From NCBI RefSeq assembly GCF_023716665.1, contig NZ_CP071859.1:372001-436000 (forward strand): DNA of 64,000 bases, written 5' to 3'. This DNA comes from Vibrio sp. SCSIO 43135. Its GTDB lineage: Bacteria; Pseudomonadota; Gammaproteobacteria; Enterobacterales; Vibrionaceae. Below are positions 56,853 through 64,000 of this stretch, piece after piece (position 1 is the first letter of the stretch; the number at the start of each line of letters is the position of its first letter). The notes below the pieces were generated by a model. That model was given only the letters and a program-made list of their open reading frames with translations, was not told the DNA's origin and did not search any database. The position numbers and the translations under genes are program-made.

Positions 56853-57749
56853 ATGAGAGGGTTAGACTACAAATGGTTGGAAGCGTTGGACTCAGTGTTG
56901 AGCCAAGGCAGCTTTGAGAAAGCGGCAGAAGAGTTGTTTATTTCGCAGTCTGCAGTGTCCCAACGAATCAAACAACTGGAAAAGTTTCTTGCTCAGCCAG
57001 TCCTTATCCGAGAGCAACCACCACGCCCGACTCCAGTCGGTAAAAAGCTGCTGGGTTTAAATCGCCGTGTTCGTTTATTGGAGAGCGAACTGGTACCTGA
57101 GCTAATGAACCAAGATACTGAGCGGCCTCTACAGATTTCGATAGCGACCAATGCAGACAGCCTAGCGACTTGGTTGCTCCCCGCTTTACAAGATCTAATG
57201 AAAGTGCGAAAGGTTGAACTGAGCTTAGCGGTGTATGGTGAGTCACGCACGATTGAAAAACTTAAAAGTGGTGAAGTTGCAGGGGCTATCAGCTTAGAAT
57301 CCCAAGCTCTGCCCGGGTGCACGGCCGAGTACTTAGGTCGTATGGACTACATTTGTGTCGCCAGCCCAGAATTTGTCACGCGCTATTTCTCACAGGGTGT
57401 GAATGCGGAGTCTTTACGCAAAGCGCCAGCGGTTTCATTTGATCAGCATGATCAACTGCATCATCAATTTCTACGCGAGCGATTTGGTTTACCACGCAAT
57501 AGCGTGATCAACCATAATTTGGGTAGTTCTGAAGCCTTTGTCAAAGTCGCCGAAGCCGGTGTGGCGTATTGCTTGATCCCCAAATTACAGATCGTTGATG
57601 AATTAAACGCTGGGACCTTAGTAGATGTACTTCCCAACTACATGATTTCTCATCAGATGTATTGGCATCACTGGCAGCTTGAAACGGGAGTTTTAAAAGA
57701 GATCACACAGTCAATTTTGAACTACGCCCACCAAGTGTTACCTCAGTAG
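56853..57749 (+). CDS. argP: LysR-type regulator ArgP (IciA)
   Basis: A 298-residue LysR-family regulator. The N-terminal helix-turn-helix '[20 protein letters not shown]' spans about residues 19-38. The start '[20 protein letters not shown]' and the early '[15 protein letters not shown]' are characteristic of ArgP. The effector domain follows from about residue 90. It senses arginine and lysine and activates argO, which lies divergently upstream. Confidence 0.94.
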   Translation: MRGLDYKWLEALDSVLSQGSFEKAAEELFISQSAVSQRIKQLEKFLAQPVLIREQPPRPTPVGKKLLGLNRRVRLLESELVPELMNQDTERPLQISIATNADSLATWLLPALQDLMKVRKVELSLAVYGESRTIEKLKSGEVAGAISLESQALPGCTAEYLGRMDYICVASPEFVTRYFSQGVNAESLRKAPAVSFDQHDQLHHQFLRERFGLPRNSVINHNLGSSEAFVKVAEAGVAYCLIPKLQIVDELNAGTLVDVLPNYMISHQMYWHHWQLETGVLKEITQSILNYAHQVLPQ

Positions 57750-57867
57750 TTCTTCAGTTGCAAAATAGCTATTCAGGTCAAAGTTATGTCAGATTGATCA
57801 GAAACTGCTAGTGAACGTAGCTTGGTTGCCTATTATGTACTGGAGTAGATGATTAAGGATGAATTTA

Positions 57868-58560
57868 ATGAGAGCAGTAACCAAGTGGGCAATCGCATTA
57901 TCGAGCGTTGCCTCATTCAGTGTATTCGCCAACCCATCATTCCCGCATATTGCCACGACAGGCTATGGTGAAGTAGTGGCAAAGCCAGATATGGCAGAGT
58001 TTTCAGTCAAGGTTGTAGAAACGACTCTGACCGCAGAGCAGGCAAAACAAACGGTCGATAAAGTGGTTGAAGACTTTCTAGCGAGCCTCAAGAGTAACGG
58101 GGTTGAAGCAGACAACTTTACCAGTTCCAACCTGTATCTAACGCCCCAGTATCACTACCCTAAAAAAGGTAAACCGGAACTGGTCGGTTACCGAGCGACG
58201 AGAAGTGTTACAGTTGTGGTTGAGGACCTGAGTCAACTGAATCAGTACTTAGATCTCGCGTTAGCTGATGGAATCAACCAAGTGAACAACATTCGCTTGA
58301 AAGTGAAAGACGAGGCGAGCTATCAGGAACAAGCTCGTATGGCGGCGATTAAAGATGCCAATCAGAAAGCGAAATCGTTAGCCGAAGGTTTTGAACAAGA
58401 GTTGGGGCCGGTGTGGCGAGTTAACTACAATATGCAGAATAACCAACCTGTTTTAATGCGCTCGATGGCCATGGATGCCAAGAGTGAAGCCAGCAGCTAT
58501 CAGGACTCGACTATCGTAATTCGTGACCGAGTGGACGTAATTTATAAACTAGACAACTAG
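57868..58560 (+). CDS. SIMPL-domain periplasmic protein (YggE-like)
   Basis: A 230-residue exported protein with a Sec signal (residues 1-20, cleavage after 'SVFA'). The SIMPL/DUF541 domain has 'TTGYGEVVAKPDMAEFSVKV' at its start and 'IKDANQKAKSLAEGF' near the end. The E. coli homologue YggE is linked to oxidative-stress defence and also lies next to argO/argP. ATG 57868 has AAGGA at a proper distance; the ATG at 57859 is too close to it. Confidence 0.9.
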   Translation: MRAVTKWAIALSSVASFSVFANPSFPHIATTGYGEVVAKPDMAEFSVKVVETTLTAEQAKQTVDKVVEDFLASLKSNGVEADNFTSSNLYLTPQYHYPKKGKPELVGYRATRSVTVVVEDLSQLNQYLDLALADGINQVNNIRLKVKDEASYQEQARMAAIKDANQKAKSLAEGFEQELGPVWRVNYNMQNNQPVLMRSMAMDAKSEASSYQDSTIVIRDRVDVIYKLDN

Positions 58561-58585
58561 TTGTCTATCAATCGGTTTAATCCAT

Positions 58586-58620
58586 AGGTAGTGTTGATGA
58601 ATAAATCACCACTACCTATT
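58586..58620 (+). terminator. Terminator after the yggE-like gene
   Basis: Stem ATAGGTAGTG / CACTACCTAT with a 13-base AT-rich loop, then TTTTAT. Confidence 0.8.
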
Positions 58621-58673
58621 TTATAACCGAATGAAGGTGGTATAATCGCCCCGATTTTTGTCTGGGCATATCA

Positions 58674-60554
58674 ATGAAATTTTCTAAAATCCTCACATCG
58701 TTATTCATGATATGTCTGGTGTTTAGCTTGATTATTTTCGGCTACTATTATCAGCGCTACACGACTCTCAAACAAGAAAACATCCAACAAAGTGCTAAAG
58801 AAGCGTTATTTCAGCTCGCTTACAGTGAGCGAGAGTATCGCAGCTTACGCTCGCAAATGGTCTCTATTGCGAACCTGCTCTCCCACAGCCAAAGTATTTA
58901 CGATTACTTAATCGCGCCGACTAATGCTAACAAACGCACCCTAGAAGAAGTCTGGTCTTCTATTGCTGTGAACCAGAAGTGGTATACCTCGGTGCGCTTT
59001 ATTGACACCAAAGGCATGGAAAAGATCAAAGTTAACTATTCTGTGGCTCGTAACATTGCGACACCGGAAGTGATGTTAGAAGACATCAGCCATCGTGATT
59101 ACTTTAAACATGCTCTGACGCTAGCGGATCGCGAGATAGGATCGTGGGGAATCGATCTTGAGCAAGATCTTGGTGAGTTTGTGATCCCTTATACGCCAAC
59201 GCTCAGAGTGATGATCCCAGTGACTATGATGGGCCGACGTGCGGGTTATTTGATCATCAACTTAGATGTTTGGTATTTGTCTTCGCGCTTGAACTATTCA
59301 CCCAACAATGACTTTAGACCTGAAGTGATCAATGAAGAGGGCTTCTATATCGCCAGCCACCACGGTGGCAAGTTGTTTGGTGACTTGATTGAGAGACGAC
59401 GTGATTTCAATATCGTCAAGCAGTTTCCAGATGCTTGGTTAACCATGAACAATAAGAAAGTTGGCTACGTGGTCGAAGATGACACGCTGGTGGCATTTAC
59501 TAAGCTTAAATTGTCTGAAAGCCAGTCGCTGCGTTTGATCATTCAAGTTTCTCAGCAGCAATTGAAACAGCGAGCAGCACGAGACGTTAACGACCTATAC
59601 CAAGAAGCCATTTTCGTGTTCTTGTTAATGCTGTTATTTGCCGTACCGACTACTTCAATGTTGCTGCACTACCATAAACGAAATATCGAGAGTAAATTGG
59701 CTCGGGCGGCGCTCAACGGGATGTCAGCGGTGATGATTTCCGATAAGTCCCACCGAGTGGTGATGGTTAATGAAGAATTCTGCAACATGACCGGCTACCG
59801 CCCGAACCAAGTAACCAACCGTAATTTGCTCAAGATCTTGTTGGGCGAGCGTAAGATAGAAAAGCTTATCGATGTGCTCGATATCGTTTCTCAGCGTCGT
59901 CGTTGGGAAGGTGAACTACGGATTAAAAACGCCTCGGGTGGTGAGTTTACGGTTATTACACGTATTCAGGCGGTGCTGTCTGCTAACAACAAAGTGGATT
60001 ATTACATTACCTCGTTTGTTGATATTTCTGCGCGAAAAGAACTGGAAGAGCGCTTACGTACGCTCAGTGAAAAAGATGAACTGACGGGGCTGTGGAACCG
60101 CAGAAAGTTCGAAAGTGAATTGGTTAAGTCTGCTCAATTAGTAGAGCGTTATGGGGCAGAGCAAGCGATGTGCCTTGCTCTGGTAGATATCGATCACTTC
60201 AAGCGCGTGAATGACGAGAAAGGCCACGATGAAGGCGATAGAGTTATCCGTGTGGTAGGTCATACCCTAGCAGAGACGTTACGTAATACTGACTTTATCG
60301 CTCGAATTGGTGGGGAAGAGTTCGCGATCATAATGCCTCACACCTCAGTGCAAGAAGCGGCCTTAGTGCTCAATAGAATACGCCAAGCGGTGGAGAAGCA
60401 TAGTGATTTAACGGTTACTGTGAGCGCAGGCTTTACCGACTTAACTTCAAATAGCAATCGCTCTTATAAATGGGCCGATATCGCGCTGTATGAATCAAAA
60501 GACCTAGGGCGAAACTTAGTCTCGCTTCGATTGAGCCAAGAAGAAATTGTATAA
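58674..60554 (+). CDS. Membrane diguanylate cyclase (sensor-PAS-GGDEF)
   Basis: A 626-residue protein that should make cyclic di-GMP. An N-terminal transmembrane helix (about 7-26) and a second one (about 312-332) enclose a periplasmic dCache-like sensor ('VRFIDTKGMEKIKVNYS'). A PAS domain follows (about 345-455, 'MVNEEFCNMTGYRPNQ'), then GGDEF (about 465-620) with 'KDELTGLWNRRKFESEL' and active site GGEEF. The inhibitory I-site RNTD stands five residues before it. No EAL domain. Cyclic di-GMP from such enzymes could act on MshE in the same genome, but no direct link is shown. Confidence 0.93.
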   Translation: MKFSKILTSLFMICLVFSLIIFGYYYQRYTTLKQENIQQSAKEALFQLAYSEREYRSLRSQMVSIANLLSHSQSIYDYLIAPTNANKRTLEEVWSSIAVNQKWYTSVRFIDTKGMEKIKVNYSVARNIATPEVMLEDISHRDYFKHALTLADREIGSWGIDLEQDLGEFVIPYTPTLRVMIPVTMMGRRAGYLIINLDVWYLSSRLNYSPNNDFRPEVINEEGFYIASHHGGKLFGDLIERRRDFNIVKQFPDAWLTMNNKKVGYVVEDDTLVAFTKLKLSESQSLRLIIQVSQQQLKQRAARDVNDLYQEAIFVFLLMLLFAVPTTSMLLHYHKRNIESKLARAALNGMSAVMISDKSHRVVMVNEEFCNMTGYRPNQVTNRNLLKILLGERKIEKLIDVLDIVSQRRRWEGELRIKNASGGEFTVITRIQAVLSANNKVDYYITSFVDISARKELEERLRTLSEKDELTGLWNRRKFESELVKSAQLVERYGAEQAMCLALVDIDHFKRVNDEKGHDEGDRVIRVVGHTLAETLRNTDFIARIGGEEFAIIMPHTSVQEAALVLNRIRQAVEKHSDLTVTVSAGFTDLTSNSNRSYKWADIALYESKDLGRNLVSLRLSQEEIV

Positions 60555-60583
60555 AAAAGCCGGGATATCCCGGCTTTTTTACG
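60555..60583. terminator. Terminator between the cyclase and the GntR gene
   Basis: Stem AAAAAAGCCGGGAT / ATCCCGGCTTTTTT, self-complementary through the centre. It can serve both convergent genes. Confidence 0.9.
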
Positions 60584-60591
60584 ACTTATAT

Positions 60592-61248
60592 TCATGCAGC
60601 AGTAAGGGCTGACTCAATATAACGATGTGCTTTGTTGAGGTGTTTATCCAACAATGCTGTGGCTTGCTCAGTATCTCGTGCTAACACGAGCTTCATGATC
60701 ATTTCGTGGTCACTGACATCGAATAGGGCCTCGTCGCTATGTCTGTTGATTGCATAATAACGATAGCGAGTGATTTGATTGATGATTTCGCTAAAGAAGC
60801 TGTACATATTATGTGCTTTTGCTCCTTCAAGTAGCGCGCAGTGAAATTGGTAGTGGCGCTGTTCCCATTCGCTCTTGTTAAGCTGTTCGGGCGTGTGAGC
60901 GACGCGCGCTAACTTATGGAATGAAGTGAGAACATCTAATTCCCAGTTTTCACATCCAGACTTCATCGCTTTGCGAAGTAAGACATCAGAGATTATTTTT
61001 AGACTATCAAACAGGTCGTCTAGCTCTTCTTTACACATAGGTGCCACCCAGCAGCCTTTCTGTGGCGCTAATTTGACATACTTAGTCCAAGATAATTGAA
61101 CCAAAGCTTCACGCACTGGAGAAGCGCCTACGCTGTATCGCTTACTTAACTCTGCGACAACCAGCTTTTGTCCGGGGATGAGGTGACCTTCAAGAATATC
61201 TTGGCGGATAAGTTTTGAGACTTTATCAGTTAAGGTTGGGCTAGACAC
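60592..61248 (-). CDS. GntR-family (FadR/FCD type) regulator
   Basis: A 218-residue regulator. The N-terminal winged helix has 'YSVGASPVREALVQLSW' (the typical GntR recognition helix, about residues 33-49). The C-terminal FCD-type helical domain spans about 80-210 with His residues ('HYQFHCALLEG', 'SDHEMIMKLV') that could bind metal. The effector and targets are unknown; no clear metabolic partner lies beside it. Confidence 0.88.
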   Translation of the reverse strand: MSSPTLTDKVSKLIRQDILEGHLIPGQKLVVAELSKRYSVGASPVREALVQLSWTKYVKLAPQKGCWVAPMCKEELDDLFDSLKIISDVLLRKAMKSGCENWELDVLTSFHKLARVAHTPEQLNKSEWEQRHYQFHCALLEGAKAHNMYSFFSEIINQITRYRYYAINRHSDEALFDVSDHEMIMKLVLARDTEQATALLDKHLNKAHRYIESALTAA

Positions 61249-61338
61249 AATTACTGCTCACTTACACTTATTAATAAACGGTATGTTGTACTTTATTTTA
61301 AATAATACGCCATACTTATAATTTGAGCAATCAATATA

Positions 61339-61370
61339 TAAAAAAAGAGGGCCGAAGCCCTCTTTTTATA
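61339..61370 (-). terminator. Terminator of pykF
   Basis: Stem AAAAAGAGGGC / GCCCTCTTTTT with a CGAA loop, read on the minus strand after the pykF stop. Confidence 0.88.
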
Positions 61371-61387
61371 TTTAGCAAATGTATGTC

Positions 61388-62800
61388 TTATAGAACGTGT
61401 ACAGACGCTGTGTTTGTAGTGCCTGAAGCAACAAGAGCACCAGAAACCATTACTACGATGTCGCCTTTGTTACCTAGGCCACACTCTAGTGCAAGCTCTT
61501 TACCTGCTACGTAGAATGCATCTGTGTTCTCGATAGAGTCAACAACCATTGGTGTAACACCTTTAGTAAGAACTAGCTGTGCAGCAGTCTTAGTGTTAGT
61601 TGTTAGCGCTAGGATGTTTGCAGTTGGGAAGTACTTACGTACTGAACGTGCAGACTTACCACCTTCAGTTGCAACAACGATAAGTGGAGCAGCTAGCTTT
61701 TCAGCAGTGTCTACAGCGCCTTTACATACTGCTTCAGTGATGCGTAGACGTGGGCTGTCTAGGCGAGAACCTAGCTCAGCTTTAAGCGCTGAATCAGTAC
61801 GGTTCGCGATTTGAGCCATGATAGTTACTGCTTCAACTGGGTACTTACCTTTAGCAGTTTCACCAGAAAGCATTACTGCGTCAGTACCGTCCATTACAGC
61901 GTTAGCAACGTCGCCTGCTTCCGCACGAGTAGGACGTGGGTTGTTGATCATAGAATCAAGCATTTGAGTTGCAGTGATAACCATCTTACGTGCACGGTTA
62001 CACTTCTCGATCATCATCTTCTGAGCGAAGATTACTTCTTCAGCTGGGATTTCAACACCTAGGTCACCACGAGCAACCATGATGCCGTCAGAAAGCTCTA
62101 GGATCTCGTCGAAGTTATCAACACCTTCTTGGTTTTCGATCTTAGAGATGATGTGGATGTTCTCGCCGCCGTTTGCTGTTAGCACTTCACGGATTTCTTG
62201 AACGTCAGAAGCTTTACGGATGAAAGAAGCGGCAACGAAGTCAACGCCTTGCTCACAGCCAAACTTAAGGTCGTTCTTATCTTTTTCAGATAGAGCAGGT
62301 AGGTTTACTGAAACGCCTGGTAGGTTAACACCTTTGTTTTCACCTAGTGCACCGTTGTTTAGAACTTTACATTTAACTTCAGTCTCAGAAGTTGCAAGAA
62401 CTTCCATCTCGATTAGACCGTCGTCTACTAGGATAGTGTTGCCAACGTTAAGGTCAGCTGCAAAGCCTGCGTAAGTTACCGCTACTTTGTCTTTGTTACC
62501 TACAACTGAAATGTCAGTTGTGAAAGTGAATTCTTGACCTGCTACTAGATCAACGTCGTCGCCGTTTTCTAGTTTGATCGTACGGATCTCAGGACCTTTA
62601 GTATCTAGAAGGATAGCTAGTTGCTTGCCAGACTCTTCCATTACTTTGCGGAAGTTCGCGATACGAGTGCCGTGCTCTACGTAGTCACCGTGAGAGAAGT
62701 TCAGGCGCATTACGTTCATGCCTGCGTTTACTAGTTCAGTTAACTTCTCTACAGATTCAGTTTTAGGGCCAATCGTACATACGATTTTGGTCTTTTTCAT
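61388..62800 (-). CDS. pykF: Pyruvate kinase I
   Basis: A 470-residue pyruvate kinase (phosphoenolpyruvate + ADP to pyruvate + ATP). '[20 protein letters not shown]' is the usual start. Active-site '[15 protein letters not shown]' and '[16 protein letters not shown]' are present, as are the '[19 protein letters not shown]' segment and a C-terminal allosteric domain of the fructose-bisphosphate-activated type. I start at 62800, preceded by GGAGAG at 8 nt; the frame stays open upstream but those codons are unlikely to be used. Strong codon bias indicates high expression. Confidence 0.97.
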   Translation of the reverse strand: MKKTKIVCTIGPKTESVEKLTELVNAGMNVMRLNFSHGDYVEHGTRIANFRKVMEESGKQLAILLDTKGPEIRTIKLENGDDVDLVAGQEFTFTTDISVVGNKDKVAVTYAGFAADLNVGNTILVDDGLIEMEVLATSETEVKCKVLNNGALGENKGVNLPGVSVNLPALSEKDKNDLKFGCEQGVDFVAASFIRKASDVQEIREVLTANGGENIHIISKIENQEGVDNFDEILELSDGIMVARGDLGVEIPAEEVIFAQKMMIEKCNRARKMVITATQMLDSMINNPRPTRAEAGDVANAVMDGTDAVMLSGETAKGKYPVEAVTIMAQIANRTDSALKAELGSRLDSPRLRITEAVCKGAVDTAEKLAAPLIVVATEGGKSARSVRKYFPTANILALTTNTKTAAQLVLTKGVTPMVVDSIENTDAFYVAGKELALECGLGNKGDIVVMVSGALVASGTTNTASVHVL

Positions 62801-63228
62801 GGAAGATACTCTCCGGTAAGTATTGTTACAATTTGAATTTAGTTTCGTTGCTGAAGCGATGTTTGTTGGCGGCATTTTGTGCCTGCCGTTTCACTCTTTA
62901 ATGAGTCCAACTGCTTTCTTCAGACTTGTAAGTCTTTCATCAAGTTTAGTCATTTTATGACCAACTATTTGCCTGTGACTCTAGGCTTTTTGTGACTTTC
63001 ACCACTTTAACCGCTGAAAGTTGCAAAAAAGTAACGGTCAATTCTGTAATTTTTTTTCTTTTCGGGGCCGAATTCTACCACCGAATCATTTCAATATCAC
63101 TGTTTAAGAATTGTCTTAGGACAAGGTTTTAGCGCTAAATATTAATTTTTTGGATCGAAATAAATGGACAAATAAGTTTCGTTGTAACTATACTTTCTTT
63201 CGAAACGAAACTTTAAAAAGAAACTTAA
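62801..63228. other. Intergenic region between divergent pykF and the DeoR-family gene
   Basis: About 430 bp with no gene. It should carry the pykF promoter and leader and the regulator's promoter. CCGAATCATTTCAAT near 63080-63094 resembles a Cra (FruR) operator on the minus strand (TGAAATGATTCG), which would fit pykF, a known Cra target in enterobacteria. Confidence in that site is low. Confidence 0.4.
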
Positions 63229-63243
63229 ATGTCGAAACGAAAC
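63174..63243. promoter_or_regulatory. Repeated operator-like sites at the DeoR-family gene start
   Basis: AAGTTTCGTT (63174-63183) and AACGAAACTT (63204-63213) are perfect inverted repeats. CGAAACGAAAC occurs at 63201-63211 and again at 63233-63243, 32 bp apart (about three helix turns), the second copy inside the first codons of the gene. This suits autorepression by a DeoR-type protein. Confidence 0.55.
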
Positions 63244-63990
63244 ACTCAGCTACGAAGACATGCCATTTCCCACCTAGTAAACGATAAAGGGGAAGTCAGC
63301 GTTGAAGAATTATCCAATCAATTCGAGACTTCAGAAGTCACAATTAGAAAGGATCTGGCTTCTCTCGAAAAAAATGGTCTGCTACTTCGACGCTATGGAG
63401 GCGCGATTGCTTTACCGAAAGAAGTGGTGAGTGATGAATTGGACAAAAAAGTTTCGACTCGAAAGATGTCGCTGGCAAAGACGGCTGCCGGGCTGATTCG
63501 CGATCATAACCGTATTGTGATCGATAGTGGCAGCACAACGGCCGCTTTGATCGAGCAGTTAAATCACAAGCGAGGGCTGGTGGTGATGACTAACTCTCTC
63601 AATGTCGCGAATGCTCTAAATGAACTTGAGAGTGAACCAACCTTATTGATGACTGGCGGTACATGGGATACGCATTCGGAGTCGTTTCAAGGCCAAGTCG
63701 CCGAATCGGTTTTACGATCCTACGACTTTGATCAACTGTTTATTGGTGCCGATGGGATCGATCTTGCTCGAGGAACGACTACATTTAATGAGTTAGTTGG
63801 TCTTAGCAAGGTGATGGCAGAAGTATCGCGTGAAGTGGTAGTGATGGTCGAGTCAGAAAAAGTCGGCAGAAAGATCCCGAACCTCGAATTGAGCTGGGAT
63901 TGCATCGATGTTCTCGTGACTGATGGCGATCTCGCACCAGAATATGTCGAAGAAATTGAATCCAATAACGTCAAAGTGATTCAAGCCTAA
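63229..63990 (+). CDS. DeoR/GlpR-family transcriptional regulator
   Basis: A 253-residue DeoR-family repressor. The helix-turn-helix 'VSVEELSNQFETSEVTIRKD' spans about residues 23-42, followed by 'LLRRYGGAIAL'. The sugar-phosphate-binding domain has 'IDSGSTTAALIEQL', 'MTNSLNVANAL' and 'LFIGADGIDLARGTTTFNEL'. In vibrios a DeoR-family gene lies between pykF and glmS, so glmS probably follows beyond the window; the ligand may then be an amino-sugar phosphate. That part is inference from synteny. Confidence 0.9.
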   Translation: MSKRNTQLRRHAISHLVNDKGEVSVEELSNQFETSEVTIRKDLASLEKNGLLLRRYGGAIALPKEVVSDELDKKVSTRKMSLAKTAAGLIRDHNRIVIDSGSTTAALIEQLNHKRGLVVMTNSLNVANALNELESEPTLLMTGGTWDTHSESFQGQVAESVLRSYDFDQLFIGADGIDLARGTTTFNELVGLSKVMAEVSREVVVMVESEKVGRKIPNLELSWDCIDVLVTDGDLAPEYVEEIESNNVKVIQA

Positions 63991-64000
63991 CGTGCTGTAC

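Overview
The window reads as chromosome 1 of a Vibrio species. The marine-vibrio signatures are a complete MSHA type IV pilus locus, the mre/maf/rng/yhdP/tldD block beside it, and the epd-pgk-fbaA-mscS-argO/argP block, all with vibrio-like protein sequences. I cannot fix the species from the sequence alone.

Layout. 1-15.4 kb: the MSHA pilus operons, from the 3' end of mshJ through mshK, L, M, N, E, G, F, B, A, C, D, O, P and Q (assembly ATPase, platform, secretin, major and minor pilins, large pilus-associated protein). 15.5-26.2 kb: cell-shape and housekeeping genes mreBCD, maf, rng, yhdP, a nitrilase-family amidase and tldD. 26.3-28.5 kb: arginine deiminase (minus strand) and rraB. 28.5-50.17 kb: a 21.7-kb mobile defence island. 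50.2-64 kb: core genes again, namely a small zinc-ribbon protein, epd, pgk, fbaA, mscS, a YbaK-like deacylase, argO/argP, a SIMPL-domain protein, a diguanylate cyclase, a GntR regulator, pykF and a DeoR-family regulator at the edge.

The island is the interesting part. It is inserted inside the 3' end of rraB. Its left terminus supplies a replacement acidic C-terminus, stop codon and terminator for rraB, and the displaced native rraB tail and native terminator lie 21.7 kb away at the right end. The two ends carry imperfect terminal inverted repeats beginning CACCC. A four-gene recombination module follows the left end: three large tyrosine-recombinase-type proteins, the middle one apparently catalytically dead, and a small coiled-coil protein. 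It resembles Tn554/RIT-type and Gamma-Mobile-Trio (GMT) elements. Cargo comprises a two-gene minus-strand unit of unknown function, small proteins, an AbiEi-like antitoxin homologue without a visible toxin, a 1251-residue SIR2-domain protein, an unrecognised three-gene operon whose first product has a PD-(D/E)XK-like motif, a membrane protein gene broken by a 7-bp tandem duplication, and a compact Gabija-like pair (OLD/TOPRIM ATPase-nuclease plus short UvrD-like helicase). Two nearly identical long perfect palindromes at 34.7 and 42.2 kb flank part of the cargo and suggest stepwise growth of the island.

The core genes on either side look intact and ordinary. The most credible candidate for an undescribed system is the three-gene operon at 42.7-45.7 kb, and the most unusual architecture is the element that rebuilds the end of the host gene it enters.
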